A DNA stretch of 64,000 bases, taken from positions 1 to 64,000 of the forward strand of contig JAHWKY010000017.1 of NCBI GenBank assembly GCA_019347575.1, written 5' to 3'. The DNA comes from Actinomycetota bacterium. Lineage in GTDB: Bacteria > Actinomycetota > Nitriliruptoria > Nitriliruptorales > Nitriliruptoraceae. The position numbers and the translations under genes were made by a program. The notes under the pieces were generated by a model that worked only from the letters and a program-made list of their open reading frames with translations, was not told the DNA's origin and did not search any database. Every line of letters begins with the position of its first letter. Position 1 is the stretch's first letter. This document shows positions 1 through 7,543 of this stretch, in pieces.

Positions 1-452
1 TGACCGACAACCGCAACCGCACCGCTTCCGACGTCCGGGCGGCGTTCACCAAGGTCGGGGGAACGCTGGCGGACCCGGGCTCGGTCGCCTACCTCTTCAG
101 CCGCCGCGGCCAGGTCGTCGTCGAGGCGAACGGGGCGGACGAGGACGCCATCCTCGAGGCGGGACTTGACGCAGGTCTGTCGGACGTCGACGACAACGGT
201 GGATCGCTGGTCGCGTGGTGCGACGCGACCGACGTCCGTGGGCTCCGGAAGGCGCTGGAGGAAGCGGGCTTCAGGATCCTCGAGGCCGGCTCGACCATGG
301 TCCCGGCTACCAACGTCCCCGTGACCGATCCCGCCGACGCCAAGAGGGTCATCCGGCTGCTCGACCTGCTCGACGAGAGCGACGACGTGCAGGACGTCTA
401 CGCCAACTTCGACATCACCGATGACCTCCTCGAGGCCGCCACCGCCCCGTGA
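1..452 (+). CDS. yebC: YebC/PmpR-family regulator, C-terminal part
   Basis: The window opens inside this gene; 149 residues of the C-terminal part are visible, reading in the frame of position 3, out of about 250 usual for the family. The fragment starts within the TDNRNRT motif and continues with VRAAFTKVGG and VAYLFSRRG, all typical of the YebC/PmpR (TACO1) family. YebC proteins have been described as DNA-binding regulators and, more recently, as factors that help ribosomes through proline-rich stretches. The gene directly precedes ruvCAB, a common bacterial arrangement. The 5' part is outside the window. Confidence 0.93.
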   Translation, partial: TDNRNRTASDVRAAFTKVGGTLADPGSVAYLFSRRGQVVVEANGADEDAILEAGLDAGLSDVDDNGGSLVAWCDATDVRGLRKALEEAGFRILEAGSTMVPATNVPVTDPADAKRVIRLLDLLDESDDVQDVYANFDITDDLLEAATAP

Positions 453-608
453 CCGCTGCATGCGGGGTCGCTCACCGGTGTCGTGCTAGCACTCAGGTGA
501 GGCACATCCTCCAGGCAGGGTGCGGGAGGTGCTCGGCGCGGTCGCGCCCCGCTGTTAGCCTCTGAACACCTGTTCGGACGGAGAGCCGTGGGGCGGAGGA
601 GGTAGGTC

Positions 609-1214
609 GTGTCGCTGCGCGTGCTCGGCGTCGACCCTGGACTTACCCGGTGCGGGATCGCGGTGGTCGAGGGACCGCCCGCGTCGCCTCGTGCCATCAC
701 CGCAGAGGTCCTCCGCACACCAGCCAGCCAGGCCCTCGAGCAGCGGTTGCAGCATGTGCACGTGGCGGTCGCACGGGCGATCGCCGAGCACCATCCCGAC
801 GTGGTTGCCTGCGAGCGCGTGCTCTTCTCCCGCAACGTCCGCACCGCGATGGCGACCGGCCAGGCCGCCGGGGTCGCGCTACTGGCCGCGGCCGAGGCCG
901 GCGTGCCGGTCGTGCACTACTCGCCCAACGACGTGAAGCTGTCGGTGGCCGGGTACGGCGACGCCGACAAGGACGGTGTCGCCAAGATGGTCCGCGCCCA
1001 GCTCGGGCTCGACGAGACCCCGTCGCCCGCGGACCTCGCGGATGCGTACGCGGTGGCGCTCACGCACCTGCTGCGCGCTCGCGGTATCGCGGCGGCCTCC
1101 GCCCCGGCGGGGCGCGCGAAGGGCTGGGAGTCGGTGCTCCAGCGCCCCCACCTCCGCATCGCCGGCGGCACGGCGCCGGGGTCCACCGCGCCGCCGACGG
1201 GAGGTGCGGCGTGA
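609..1214 (+). CDS. ruvC: Holliday junction resolvase RuvC
   Basis: Endonuclease that cuts Holliday junctions symmetrically, working with RuvAB in recombinational repair. The N-terminus has the RNase H-like GVDPGLTRCG signature. The four catalytic acidic residues are visible at D9, E69 (in ACERVLF), D142 and D145 (in ADLADAYA). The length of 201 residues is slightly above the usual 170-180 because of an Ala/Pro/Gly-rich tail. The GTG start is preceded by a GGAGG-type ribosome binding site. A TAGCCT hexamer at 556-561 is a possible -10 box. The stop overlaps the ruvA start by 4 bp. Confidence 0.96.
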   Translation: MSLRVLGVDPGLTRCGIAVVEGPPASPRAITAEVLRTPASQALEQRLQHVHVAVARAIAEHHPDVVACERVLFSRNVRTAMATGQAAGVALLAAAEAGVPVVHYSPNDVKLSVAGYGDADKDGVAKMVRAQLGLDETPSPADLADAYAVALTHLLRARGIAAASAPAGRAKGWESVLQRPHLRIAGGTAPGSTAPPTGGAA

Positions 1215-1807
1215 TCGCGATGCTCCGCGGCCGGGTGGCCGACCGATCCGCGACCTCCGTCGTCGTCGACGTGCAGGGGATCGGCTACCTGGTCCACCTC
1301 ACCGACGCGTCGCGCATCCCGCCTCGCGGCGAGCCCGTCGAGCTGTACACGTCGCTGCAGGTCCGCGAGGACGCCATGACGCTGTACGGCTTCGCTGACC
1401 GCGAGGCGCGCGACCTGTTCGAGGTGCTCCTGTCCGCCTCGGGCGTGGGCCCCAAGCTCGCGCTCGCCGCGCTGGCGACGCATCCGGCCGACGCGCTGCG
1501 CCGCGCGGTCGCGGACGGGGACGTCGACGTCCTGACGCTCATCCCCGGCATCGGACGCAAGTCGGCACAGAAGCTGGTCCTCGAGCTACGCGACAAGCTC
1601 GGCGGCGACGCCACAGCCGAGCTGCCCGGCGCTGACGTCGCACCCACCGCTGTGGGCGAGGTCCGCGAGGCCCTCCAGTCGCTCGGGTACGCCCCCGCCG
1701 AGATCCACGCCGCCGTCGCCGGTCTGGACGCCGAGGGCGACCCCGCCGAGCTGCTGCGCCAGGCGCTGCGGACGGTCGGGGGAACCGGGATCGGCGTGGC
1801 GTCGTGA
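1211..1807 (+). CDS. ruvA: Holliday junction branch migration protein RuvA
   Basis: Junction-binding subunit that loads the RuvB motors. It has 198 residues, the normal family length. The start IAMLRGRV and GIGYLVHL belong to the N-terminal OB-fold domain. Two helix-hairpin-helix motifs follow ([12 protein letters not shown] and [16 protein letters not shown]), then a flexible linker and the small C-terminal domain that contacts RuvB. The GTG start overlaps the ruvC stop, and the stop overlaps the ruvB start (GTGA at both ends), so the three genes are translationally coupled. Confidence 0.96.
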   Translation: MIAMLRGRVADRSATSVVVDVQGIGYLVHLTDASRIPPRGEPVELYTSLQVREDAMTLYGFADREARDLFEVLLSASGVGPKLALAALATHPADALRRAVADGDVDVLTLIPGIGRKSAQKLVLELRDKLGGDATAELPGADVAPTAVGEVREALQSLGYAPAEIHAAVAGLDAEGDPAELLRQALRTVGGTGIGVAS

Positions 1808-2853
1808 GCCCCACCGACGACCGCAACCCGGTCGTGTCGCCGGCGCCTCTCGCCGGCGAGGACGACATCGAGGTGTCGCTGCGCCCGCGGAAGCTGGACG
1901 AGTTCGTCGGTCAGCAACGGGTGCGGCGCCAGCTCGAGCTGATCCTGGCGGGTGCGCTCGGACGCGGTCAGGCGGCCGACCACCTGCTGCTGTCGGGCGC
2001 ACCCGGGTTGGGCAAGACGACGCTTGCCGCGATCGTGGCCGCTGAACTCGGCGCGTCGCTGCGCGCGACCTCCGGGCCCGCGATCGAGCGCCCCGGTGAC
2101 CTCGCGGCGATCCTGACCAACCTCGAGCCCGGCGACGTGCTCTTCGTGGACGAGATACACCGGCTGCCGCGAGCGGTCGAGGAGGTGCTCTACCCGGCGA
2201 TGGAGGACTTCCAGCTCGACATCGTGGTCGGCAAGGGGCCCGGGGCGCGATCGATCCGGCTCGAGCTGCCGAGCTTCACCCTGGTGGGGGCGACGACCAG
2301 GACCGGCCTGCTGACCTCGCCGCTGCGCGACCGCTTCGGCTTCTCGGCGCACCTGGAGTTCTACGCCCCCGACGAGCTCGATGCCATCGTGCACCGCTCG
2401 GCGGGGATCCTCGGGGTCACCGTGACCGACGACGGGGCGCGCGAGATCGCACGACGTGCTCGTGGCACGCCCCGGATCGCCAACCGGCTGCTGCGCCGGG
2501 TGCGCGACTACGCCGAGGTCGAGGCCGAGGGGACGGTCGACCTCGACGTCGCGAAGGCGGCGCTCGCCATCTTCGACGTCGACGAACGCGGTCTCGACCG
2601 GCTCGACCGCCGCGTGCTCGAGGCCATCGCCCTGCGCTTCGCCGGAGGCCCGGTCGGACTCAGCACCCTGGCGACCGCCGTGGGGGAGGAGCCCGACACG
2701 GTCGAGGACGCGGTCGAACCGTTCCTGATCCAGGCGGGCCTGATCCAGCGCACGCCCCGTGGGCGCATCGCCACACCTGGCGCCTTCGCACACCTCGACG
2801 TCCCGATCCCCACGACCGGTGCGCCCGACGCCCCACCGTCGCTGTTCGAGTAG
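1804..2853 (+). CDS. ruvB: Holliday junction DNA helicase RuvB
   Basis: Hexameric AAA+ motor that drives branch migration with RuvA. Walker A is GAPGLGKT at residues 65-72 and Walker B with the DEIH sequence is at about 113-119. The sensor-1 region reads GATTRTGLL and the C-terminal winged helix includes [11 protein letters not shown]. The length (349 residues) is standard. This is the last gene of the ruvCAB operon; about 90 bp separate it from yajC. Confidence 0.97.
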   Translation: MSPTDDRNPVVSPAPLAGEDDIEVSLRPRKLDEFVGQQRVRRQLELILAGALGRGQAADHLLLSGAPGLGKTTLAAIVAAELGASLRATSGPAIERPGDLAAILTNLEPGDVLFVDEIHRLPRAVEEVLYPAMEDFQLDIVVGKGPGARSIRLELPSFTLVGATTRTGLLTSPLRDRFGFSAHLEFYAPDELDAIVHRSAGILGVTVTDDGAREIARRARGTPRIANRLLRRVRDYAEVEAEGTVDLDVAKAALAIFDVDERGLDRLDRRVLEAIALRFAGGPVGLSTLATAVGEEPDTVEDAVEPFLIQAGLIQRTPRGRIATPGAFAHLDVPIPTTGAPDAPPSLFE

Positions 2854-2942
2854 CGCGCACCCGGTCGGGTTCGGTTCCGTGCTGCCCGCGTCGGGGCGGT
2901 ACCGTCGGCGTCCACAACCCCGCGTCTGGAGAGGATCTCAGC

Positions 2943-3248
2943 ATGGAGAGCGCCGGGGGACTGATCGTCCTCGCCCTGTTCATGGTGGTCATGTACCTGC
3001 TCATGATCCGACCACAGCAGAAGCGCCAGCGTGAGCACCAGCAGTTGATCTCCGAGCTCGACGTCGGCGCCGACGTCGTGACCATCGGCGGACTGCACGG
3101 CCGCATCGAGGCTGTCGGCGACGACTACTTCGACCTGCTCGTCAACCCCGACGTGGTCCTGCGCTTCCAGAAGTCGGCTATCGCCAGGACGGTGACAGAG
3201 GACGAGACGGCGGACGAGACCGCGGACGAGGACGAGGCGGTCTCGTGA
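2943..3248 (+). CDS. yajC: Sec translocon accessory protein YajC
   Basis: Single-pass inner-membrane protein that associates with SecDF and the SecYEG channel. Residues 6-22 form the membrane segment, followed by the family hallmark RPQQKRQREHQ. The DVVTIGGLHGRIEAV segment is the conserved soluble part. The acidic C-terminal tail (EDETADETADEDE) is typical. It lies upstream of secD and secF, as in most bacteria, but one gene intervenes. A TACCGT hexamer at 2900-2905 could be its -10 box. Confidence 0.93.
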   Translation: MESAGGLIVLALFMVVMYLLMIRPQQKRQREHQQLISELDVGADVVTIGGLHGRIEAVGDDYFDLLVNPDVVLRFQKSAIARTVTEDETADETADEDEAVS

Positions 3249-4282
3249 CCGAGGCGAACGCCGATCCAGCTGGCCCACCGCCCTCCGGGCTACCTGAGAC
3301 CGACGCAGATGGTCTAGCGCCCTCCGGGCTACTTGAGACCGACGCAGATGGTCTACCGCCCTCCGGGCTACTTGAGACCGACGCAGATGGTCTACCGCCC
3401 TCCGGGCTACTTGAGACCGACGCAGATGGACTACCGCCCTCCGGGCTACTTGAGACCGACTCGGACGCGGCGCGAGACGACGCGCCCTCGGCGCTGTCGG
3501 ATCCTGCGAGCATCATCCGTGAGTCGGCGGAGCAGGCGCTCCTCCGCGGCGTCGATGCGGGAGACGCGGTCAAGGAGGGCGAGGTCGTCGCCCTCGACGC
3601 GGAGCGACGGACCGGCGCGAAGGTCGACGTCCTGGAGGAGCTCCAGCGCGACCCGATCGTGTCCGCCTTCATCAAGCTCGCCGATCAGTTCCTGGCCGCG
3701 CAGGGGTTCACCGAGCACGGCTTCCGGCACGCCAACCTCGTCGGCCGCATCGCCTACAACGTGCTGCACCACCTCGGAGCCGAGCCGGAGCTGTGCGAGC
3801 TCGCCGCGCTCGGCGGCTACCTCCACGATGTCGGCAACGTCGTCAGCCGTGGCTACCACGGCCTGTCATCGGCCTGGATCGGCTACGACGCGCTGCGCCG
3901 ACTGGACGTCGACCCCTACCGCATCGGCATCGTGCTCAGCGCGGTGGGCAACCACGAGGAGCAGTACGGATCGAGCATCGGACCCGTCGGGGCGGCGGTC
4001 ATCCTGGCTGACAAGGCCGACGTCCACCGCTCGAGGGTCCGGAAGGGGGCCGACACCGCAGCGGACATCCACGACCGCGTCAACGACGCCGTGACACACT
4101 CGTTCCTGCGGGTGGATGGGGACGCCGCGACCATCACGCTCGAGCTCGAGCTGGACACGAGCCGCAGCACGGTGCTGGAGTACTTCGAGATCTTCCTCGA
4201 CCGGATGATCCTGTGCCGCCGCGCGGCGCGGACCCTCGGTTGCGAGTTCAGGATATCGGCCAACGGCACACCGCTGGCCTGA
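3245..4282 (+). CDS. HD-domain phosphohydrolase with N-terminal tandem repeats
   Basis: Predicted metal-dependent phosphohydrolase of 345 residues; the substrate is unknown. Residues 10-72 are five 13-residue repeats (core PPSGLLETDADGL) encoded by a 39-bp tandem array and are probably disordered. An acidic linker and helical stretch follow, then the HD core: H162 in FRHANL, the HD pair at 194-195 in GYLHDVGNVV, H237 in GNHEEQ, and D256/D259 in ADKADV. The GTG start overlaps the yajC stop by 4 bp, and secD starts 23 bp after its stop, so it is embedded in the Sec operon. That placement suggests co-expression with protein export, but a role in secretion is only inference. Confidence 0.85.
   Translation: MTEANADPAGPPPSGLPETDADGLAPSGLLETDADGLPPSGLLETDADGLPPSGLLETDADGLPPSGLLETDSDAARDDAPSALSDPASIIRESAEQALLRGVDAGDAVKEGEVVALDAERRTGAKVDVLEELQRDPIVSAFIKLADQFLAAQGFTEHGFRHANLVGRIAYNVLHHLGAEPELCELAALGGYLHDVGNVVSRGYHGLSSAWIGYDALRRLDVDPYRIGIVLSAVGNHEEQYGSSIGPVGAAVILADKADVHRSRVRKGADTAADIHDRVNDAVTHSFLRVDGDAATITLELELDTSRSTVLEYFEIFLDRMILCRRAARTLGCEFRISANGTPLA
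3273..3456 (+). repeat. Five-copy 39-bp coding tandem repeat built on a 28-bp inverted repeat
   Basis: Copies begin at 3273, 3312, 3351, 3390 and 3429. Each consists of a 28-bp element followed by an 11-bp spacer (CGACGCAGATG in the first four). Copies 3 and 4 are identical; the outer copies are diverged at their ends. In the best copies the ends are GTCT and AGAC (complementary) and an inner GGGC/GCCC pair surrounds a 3-nt loop. The reverse complement contains CTCAAGTAGC and GCGGTAG, both also found in the repeat at 60489-60548. Because 39 is a multiple of 3, the array stays in frame in the HD protein. Confidence 0.9.
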
Positions 4283-4305
4283 GGCGCCGGACCACTGGAG
4301 GCAGC

Positions 4306-5766
4306 GTGAAGGGCAAGCTCATCGCGTCGCTCGTGGTGGTGCTGGCGATCGCCGGCACGTCCGCGGGCTTCCTGATCGCCGGCGCGACGCCGCAGCTGGG
4401 GCTCGACCTCAGGGGCGGCATCAGCGCGATCCTCTCGCCGGTCACCCAGCCAGGAGACGAGGTCGACAGCGACGTCCTGGACCAGACGATCGATGTCATC
4501 CGGAGCCGGGTCGACAGCCTCGGCGTCGCGGAGCCGGAGATCTCGCGCCAGGGCAACGACGTCCTGGTGCAGCTCCCCGGGCTGCAGGACGAGGAGCGTG
4601 CGCGCGAGGTCATCGGCCGTACCGCGCACCTGACGTTCCGACCGGTCGAGGAGATCATCACCCCCGGCACGCCCGCGTACGACGAGGCCGGCACGTGCGA
4701 TCAGCTGCAGGAGACCGAGCTTCCCGACGACCAGGGAGGCGTCGTCTGCGGCGAGGGGACCGACCCCGCGACCGGCGCGCCGCTGGAGAGCCCGACCAAG
4801 TACCGGGTCGGTGCGGCGGCGCTCGGCGGCTCGCAGATCGACGACGCGATCACGGTGCCCGGGTCCGGAACGCACGTCCAGAGCGGCAACGTGGAGCAGA
4901 ACTGGGACGTGCAGCTCGACCTCAGCGGTCAAGGCGGGTCAGCGTTCGCCGAGATCACGGGCCAGCTCGCGTGCGAACGCGACCAGGGACGGCCGGGACT
5001 GCTGGCGATCGTGCTCGACAACATCGTCGAGAGCGCACCCGCGATGAACCCCGAGGTGGCGTGCAACACCGGCATCACCGGCGGTACCGCGATCATCACG
5101 ACGAACGGCGGTCAGGAGGAAGCCGGCGACCTCGCCCTCGTGCTCAAGACCGGTGCCCTGCCGATCACCCTCGAGCCTTCGACGTTCGAGACGGTCTCAC
5201 CCACGCTCGGTCGCGACTCGCTCGACGCCGGGCTGCTCGCCGGCGCCATCGGCCTGGTCATCGTCGCGATCTACCTCACCTTCTTCTACCGGTGGCTGGG
5301 TCTGGTGGCGATCTCGGCGCTCGCCATCTTCGGGCTGCTGATCACGGGGACGATGACGCTGCTCGGCAAGCTCGGCTTCACGCTCACGCTGGCCGGGATC
5401 GCCGGCGTTGTGGTGTCGATCGGGATCACCGCGGACTCCTCGATCATCTACTTCGAACGGCTACGGGACGAGGTCTCGACCGGTCGGACCATGAGGACAG
5501 CGGTGCAGCGCGCGTTCTCGAGCGCGTTCCGGACCAACCTCGCGGGGAACACCGTCACGCTGGCGGCGGCCATCATCCTGTACTTCCTCGCGGTCGGCCC
5601 GGTGCGAGGGTTCGCGCTCACCCTGGGCCTGTCGACCGTCCTCGACATCGTCATCCTCTACTTCTTCACCCGTCCGACGGTGACGTTGATGGGCCGGACG
5701 CGGGTGCTTTCGGCGTCGTCCGTCCGTGCCGAGCAGGCCGCTCCGGTCGCAGGAGGATCCCGATGA
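4306..5766 (+). CDS. secD: Protein translocase subunit SecD
   Basis: Membrane subunit that uses the proton gradient to pull preproteins through SecYEG on the outer face. It has 486 residues from GTG 4306, chosen because TGGAGG lies just upstream and the first residues form TM1 (LIASLVVVLAIAG). The D1 motif LGLDLRGG follows, then the large P1 extracytoplasmic domain (residues about 40-300). The C-terminal five-helix RND-like bundle carries TADSSIIYFERLRDE and a segment near GNTVTLAAAIILY. The stop overlaps the secF start by 4 bp. Confidence 0.96.
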   Translation: MKGKLIASLVVVLAIAGTSAGFLIAGATPQLGLDLRGGISAILSPVTQPGDEVDSDVLDQTIDVIRSRVDSLGVAEPEISRQGNDVLVQLPGLQDEERAREVIGRTAHLTFRPVEEIITPGTPAYDEAGTCDQLQETELPDDQGGVVCGEGTDPATGAPLESPTKYRVGAAALGGSQIDDAITVPGSGTHVQSGNVEQNWDVQLDLSGQGGSAFAEITGQLACERDQGRPGLLAIVLDNIVESAPAMNPEVACNTGITGGTAIITTNGGQEEAGDLALVLKTGALPITLEPSTFETVSPTLGRDSLDAGLLAGAIGLVIVAIYLTFFYRWLGLVAISALAIFGLLITGTMTLLGKLGFTLTLAGIAGVVVSIGITADSSIIYFERLRDEVSTGRTMRTAVQRAFSSAFRTNLAGNTVTLAAAIILYFLAVGPVRGFALTLGLSTVLDIVILYFFTRPTVTLMGRTRVLSASSVRAEQAAPVAGGSR

Positions 5767-6857
5767 GGCGCCCCAACTTCGACTTCGTCGGCCGCAGCCG
5801 GCTGTGGGTGATCGTCTCAGGGACCCTCCTGGTCGTGAGCGTGTTCGGTCTGGTCGGCCCCAAGCTCGACCTGTCCATCGACTTCCGGGGCGGCACCTCC
5901 TTCGTCCTCGATGGGCTCGGCAACGCCGAGGTCACCGCGGCCGAGCTGCGCGAGACCGCCCAGGAAGCCGGCGCCACCGACGTGAAGGCTCAGGTGACGA
6001 CCGATGGCGACCGCGCCACCGGCGCGCTCGTGCAGATGGAGGAGATGGAGCCGGGGAGCCCCGAGGAGCAGGCGGTGCGCGGGGCGCTCGAGGAGCTGAC
6101 GCGAAGTCAGGAGACCCAGGTCACGTTCGTCGGGCCCACCTGGGGTGATCGGATCTCGCGCAAGGCTCTCCAGGCGCTGATCGTCTTCCTCATCGTCGTC
6201 GTCATCTACATCTCGGTCCGGCTCGAGCCGAAGATGGCCGGCGCGGCGGTGCTCGCCCTGATCCACGACCTCACGCTGACCGCCGGGATCTACGCGCTCG
6301 TCGGGTTCACCGTCAGTCCCGCCACGGTGATCGCCATCCTGACCATCATGGGGTACTCGCTGTACGACACGGTGGTGGTGTTCGACCGCATCGAGGAGGT
6401 CACACCACGGCTCGGGCAGGCGGGCATGAGGACCTACGGCGACCTCGTCAACGGCGCCATGAACGATGTCATGTGGCGTTCGCTGAACACCTCGATGACG
6501 TCCCTGCTCCCCGTGGGTTCACTGCTGTTCCTGGGAGCGCAGCTCCTCGGGGCGGCGACCCTGCAGGACCTCGCGCTCGCGCTGTTCATCGGGATGGCGA
6601 CCGGCACCTACTCGTCGCTGTTCGTGGCCGGGCCGTTCCTGGCGTGGTGGCGTGAGCGGGAGCCCGAGATGGCCAAGCTGCGCACGAAGGCCGAGCGTCG
6701 ACGGGCGGCGGACGAGGCGGAGGCCGAACGGGAAGCGGAGACGGTGAGCGGAACGGCCGCGCCCCGCACCGCCGTGAAGACCGAGGACGGCGAGCTCCCC
6801 GGCTACGTCCGTGGTACCGGTAGGAAGAGCCGGCGGCAGCGCCGCGGAGGCGGGTAG
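5763..6857 (+). CDS. secF: Protein translocase subunit SecF
   Basis: Partner of SecD in the proton-driven export complex. It has 364 residues. TM1 is near residues 14-32, followed by the SIDFRGGTSF motif, a shorter extracytoplasmic domain than SecD, and a five-helix bundle with GYSLYDTVVVFDRI and RSLNTSMTSLLPV, both SecF signatures. The C-terminal 60 residues are charged and cytoplasmic. The start is the ATG in the ATGA overlap with secD. A longer open frame in the same phase runs back into secD but is not coding there. Confidence 0.96.
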   Translation: MRRPNFDFVGRSRLWVIVSGTLLVVSVFGLVGPKLDLSIDFRGGTSFVLDGLGNAEVTAAELRETAQEAGATDVKAQVTTDGDRATGALVQMEEMEPGSPEEQAVRGALEELTRSQETQVTFVGPTWGDRISRKALQALIVFLIVVVIYISVRLEPKMAGAAVLALIHDLTLTAGIYALVGFTVSPATVIAILTIMGYSLYDTVVVFDRIEEVTPRLGQAGMRTYGDLVNGAMNDVMWRSLNTSMTSLLPVGSLLFLGAQLLGAATLQDLALALFIGMATGTYSSLFVAGPFLAWWREREPEMAKLRTKAERRRAADEAEAEREAETVSGTAAPRTAVKTEDGELPGYVRGTGRKSRRQRRGGG

Positions 6858-6859
6858 GC

Positions 6860-7393
6860 GTGCGCATCGATCTCGACGTCGAGGTGCTCCGCGGCCGCAT
6901 CCGCGAGATCCCCGATTTCCCGAAGGCCGGCGTCGCCTTCAAGGACGTGACACCGCTGCTGCTCGACCACGTGGCGTTCTCGACCGCGGTCGATGCGCTC
7001 GTGGTGCACTTCGGCCGCGGGACGGTGGACAAGGTCGTGGGGATCGAGGCGCGCGGGTTCATCCTCGCTGCTCCCGTCGCCTACCACTTCGGGGCAGGGT
7101 TCGTGCCCGTCCGCAAGAAGGGCAAGCTCCCGGCGCCGACGACCTCGATCGACTACGAGCTCGAGTACGGCACCGAGACCCTCGAGATCCACGAGGACGC
7201 CATCGACATCGGCGAGCGGGTCGTGATCGTGGACGACGTCCTCGCGACCGGCGGCACGGCCAACGCTACCGCGGAGCTGGTGAAGCGCCTCGGTGGTGAG
7301 GTCGTGGGGATGGGCTTCCTGCTCGAGTTGGGCTTCCTCGGCGGCGCCGACCGCATCAGCGCCTACGAGCACGTCTCCTTACTGACCTACTGA
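6860..7393 (+). CDS. apt: Adenine phosphoribosyltransferase
   Basis: Purine salvage enzyme making AMP from adenine and PRPP in the cytoplasm. It has 177 residues, standard for the family. The N-terminal segment IPDFPKAGVAFKDVTPLL and the GIEARGFILAAPVAY motif are Apt hallmarks. The PRPP-binding loop is VVIVDDVLATGGTANA, with the acidic pair at D125/D126. It starts 2 bp after the secF stop and precedes the (p)ppGpp synthetase gene, the secD-secF-apt-rel order seen in many Gram-positive bacteria. Confidence 0.96.
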   Translation: MRIDLDVEVLRGRIREIPDFPKAGVAFKDVTPLLLDHVAFSTAVDALVVHFGRGTVDKVVGIEARGFILAAPVAYHFGAGFVPVRKKGKLPAPTTSIDYELEYGTETLEIHEDAIDIGERVVIVDDVLATGGTANATAELVKRLGGEVVGMGFLLELGFLGGADRISAYEHVSLLTY

Positions 7394-7543
7394 AGCACCA
7401 CCACCCTGCGCGGTGCCGGGACCCCGTGTCGGCCCCTCGCTACCCTCGGTGGTAGAGCGGACCGATCGTAGGAGGCGCCACTGTCCACCGAGACGGGGCG
7501 CGAGCAGCGCCAGCTTCCACCCCCGCCCCGACCTCCGTCGGGG

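Noticed and set aside
1285-2793. 502-codon minus-strand frame across ruvA-ruvB
   Set aside because: Antisense shadow of two well-supported genes; no motif recognised.
3273-3456. CRISPR-like array (28-bp repeats, regular spacing)
   Set aside because: The 11-bp spacers are essentially identical and the array is in frame within a protein; no cas genes are present.
4695-6857. 720-codon frame suggesting an N-terminally extended SecF
   Set aside because: The first half lies within secD in another frame and is Arg-rich nonsense; SecF starts at ATG 5763 with a normal first helix.
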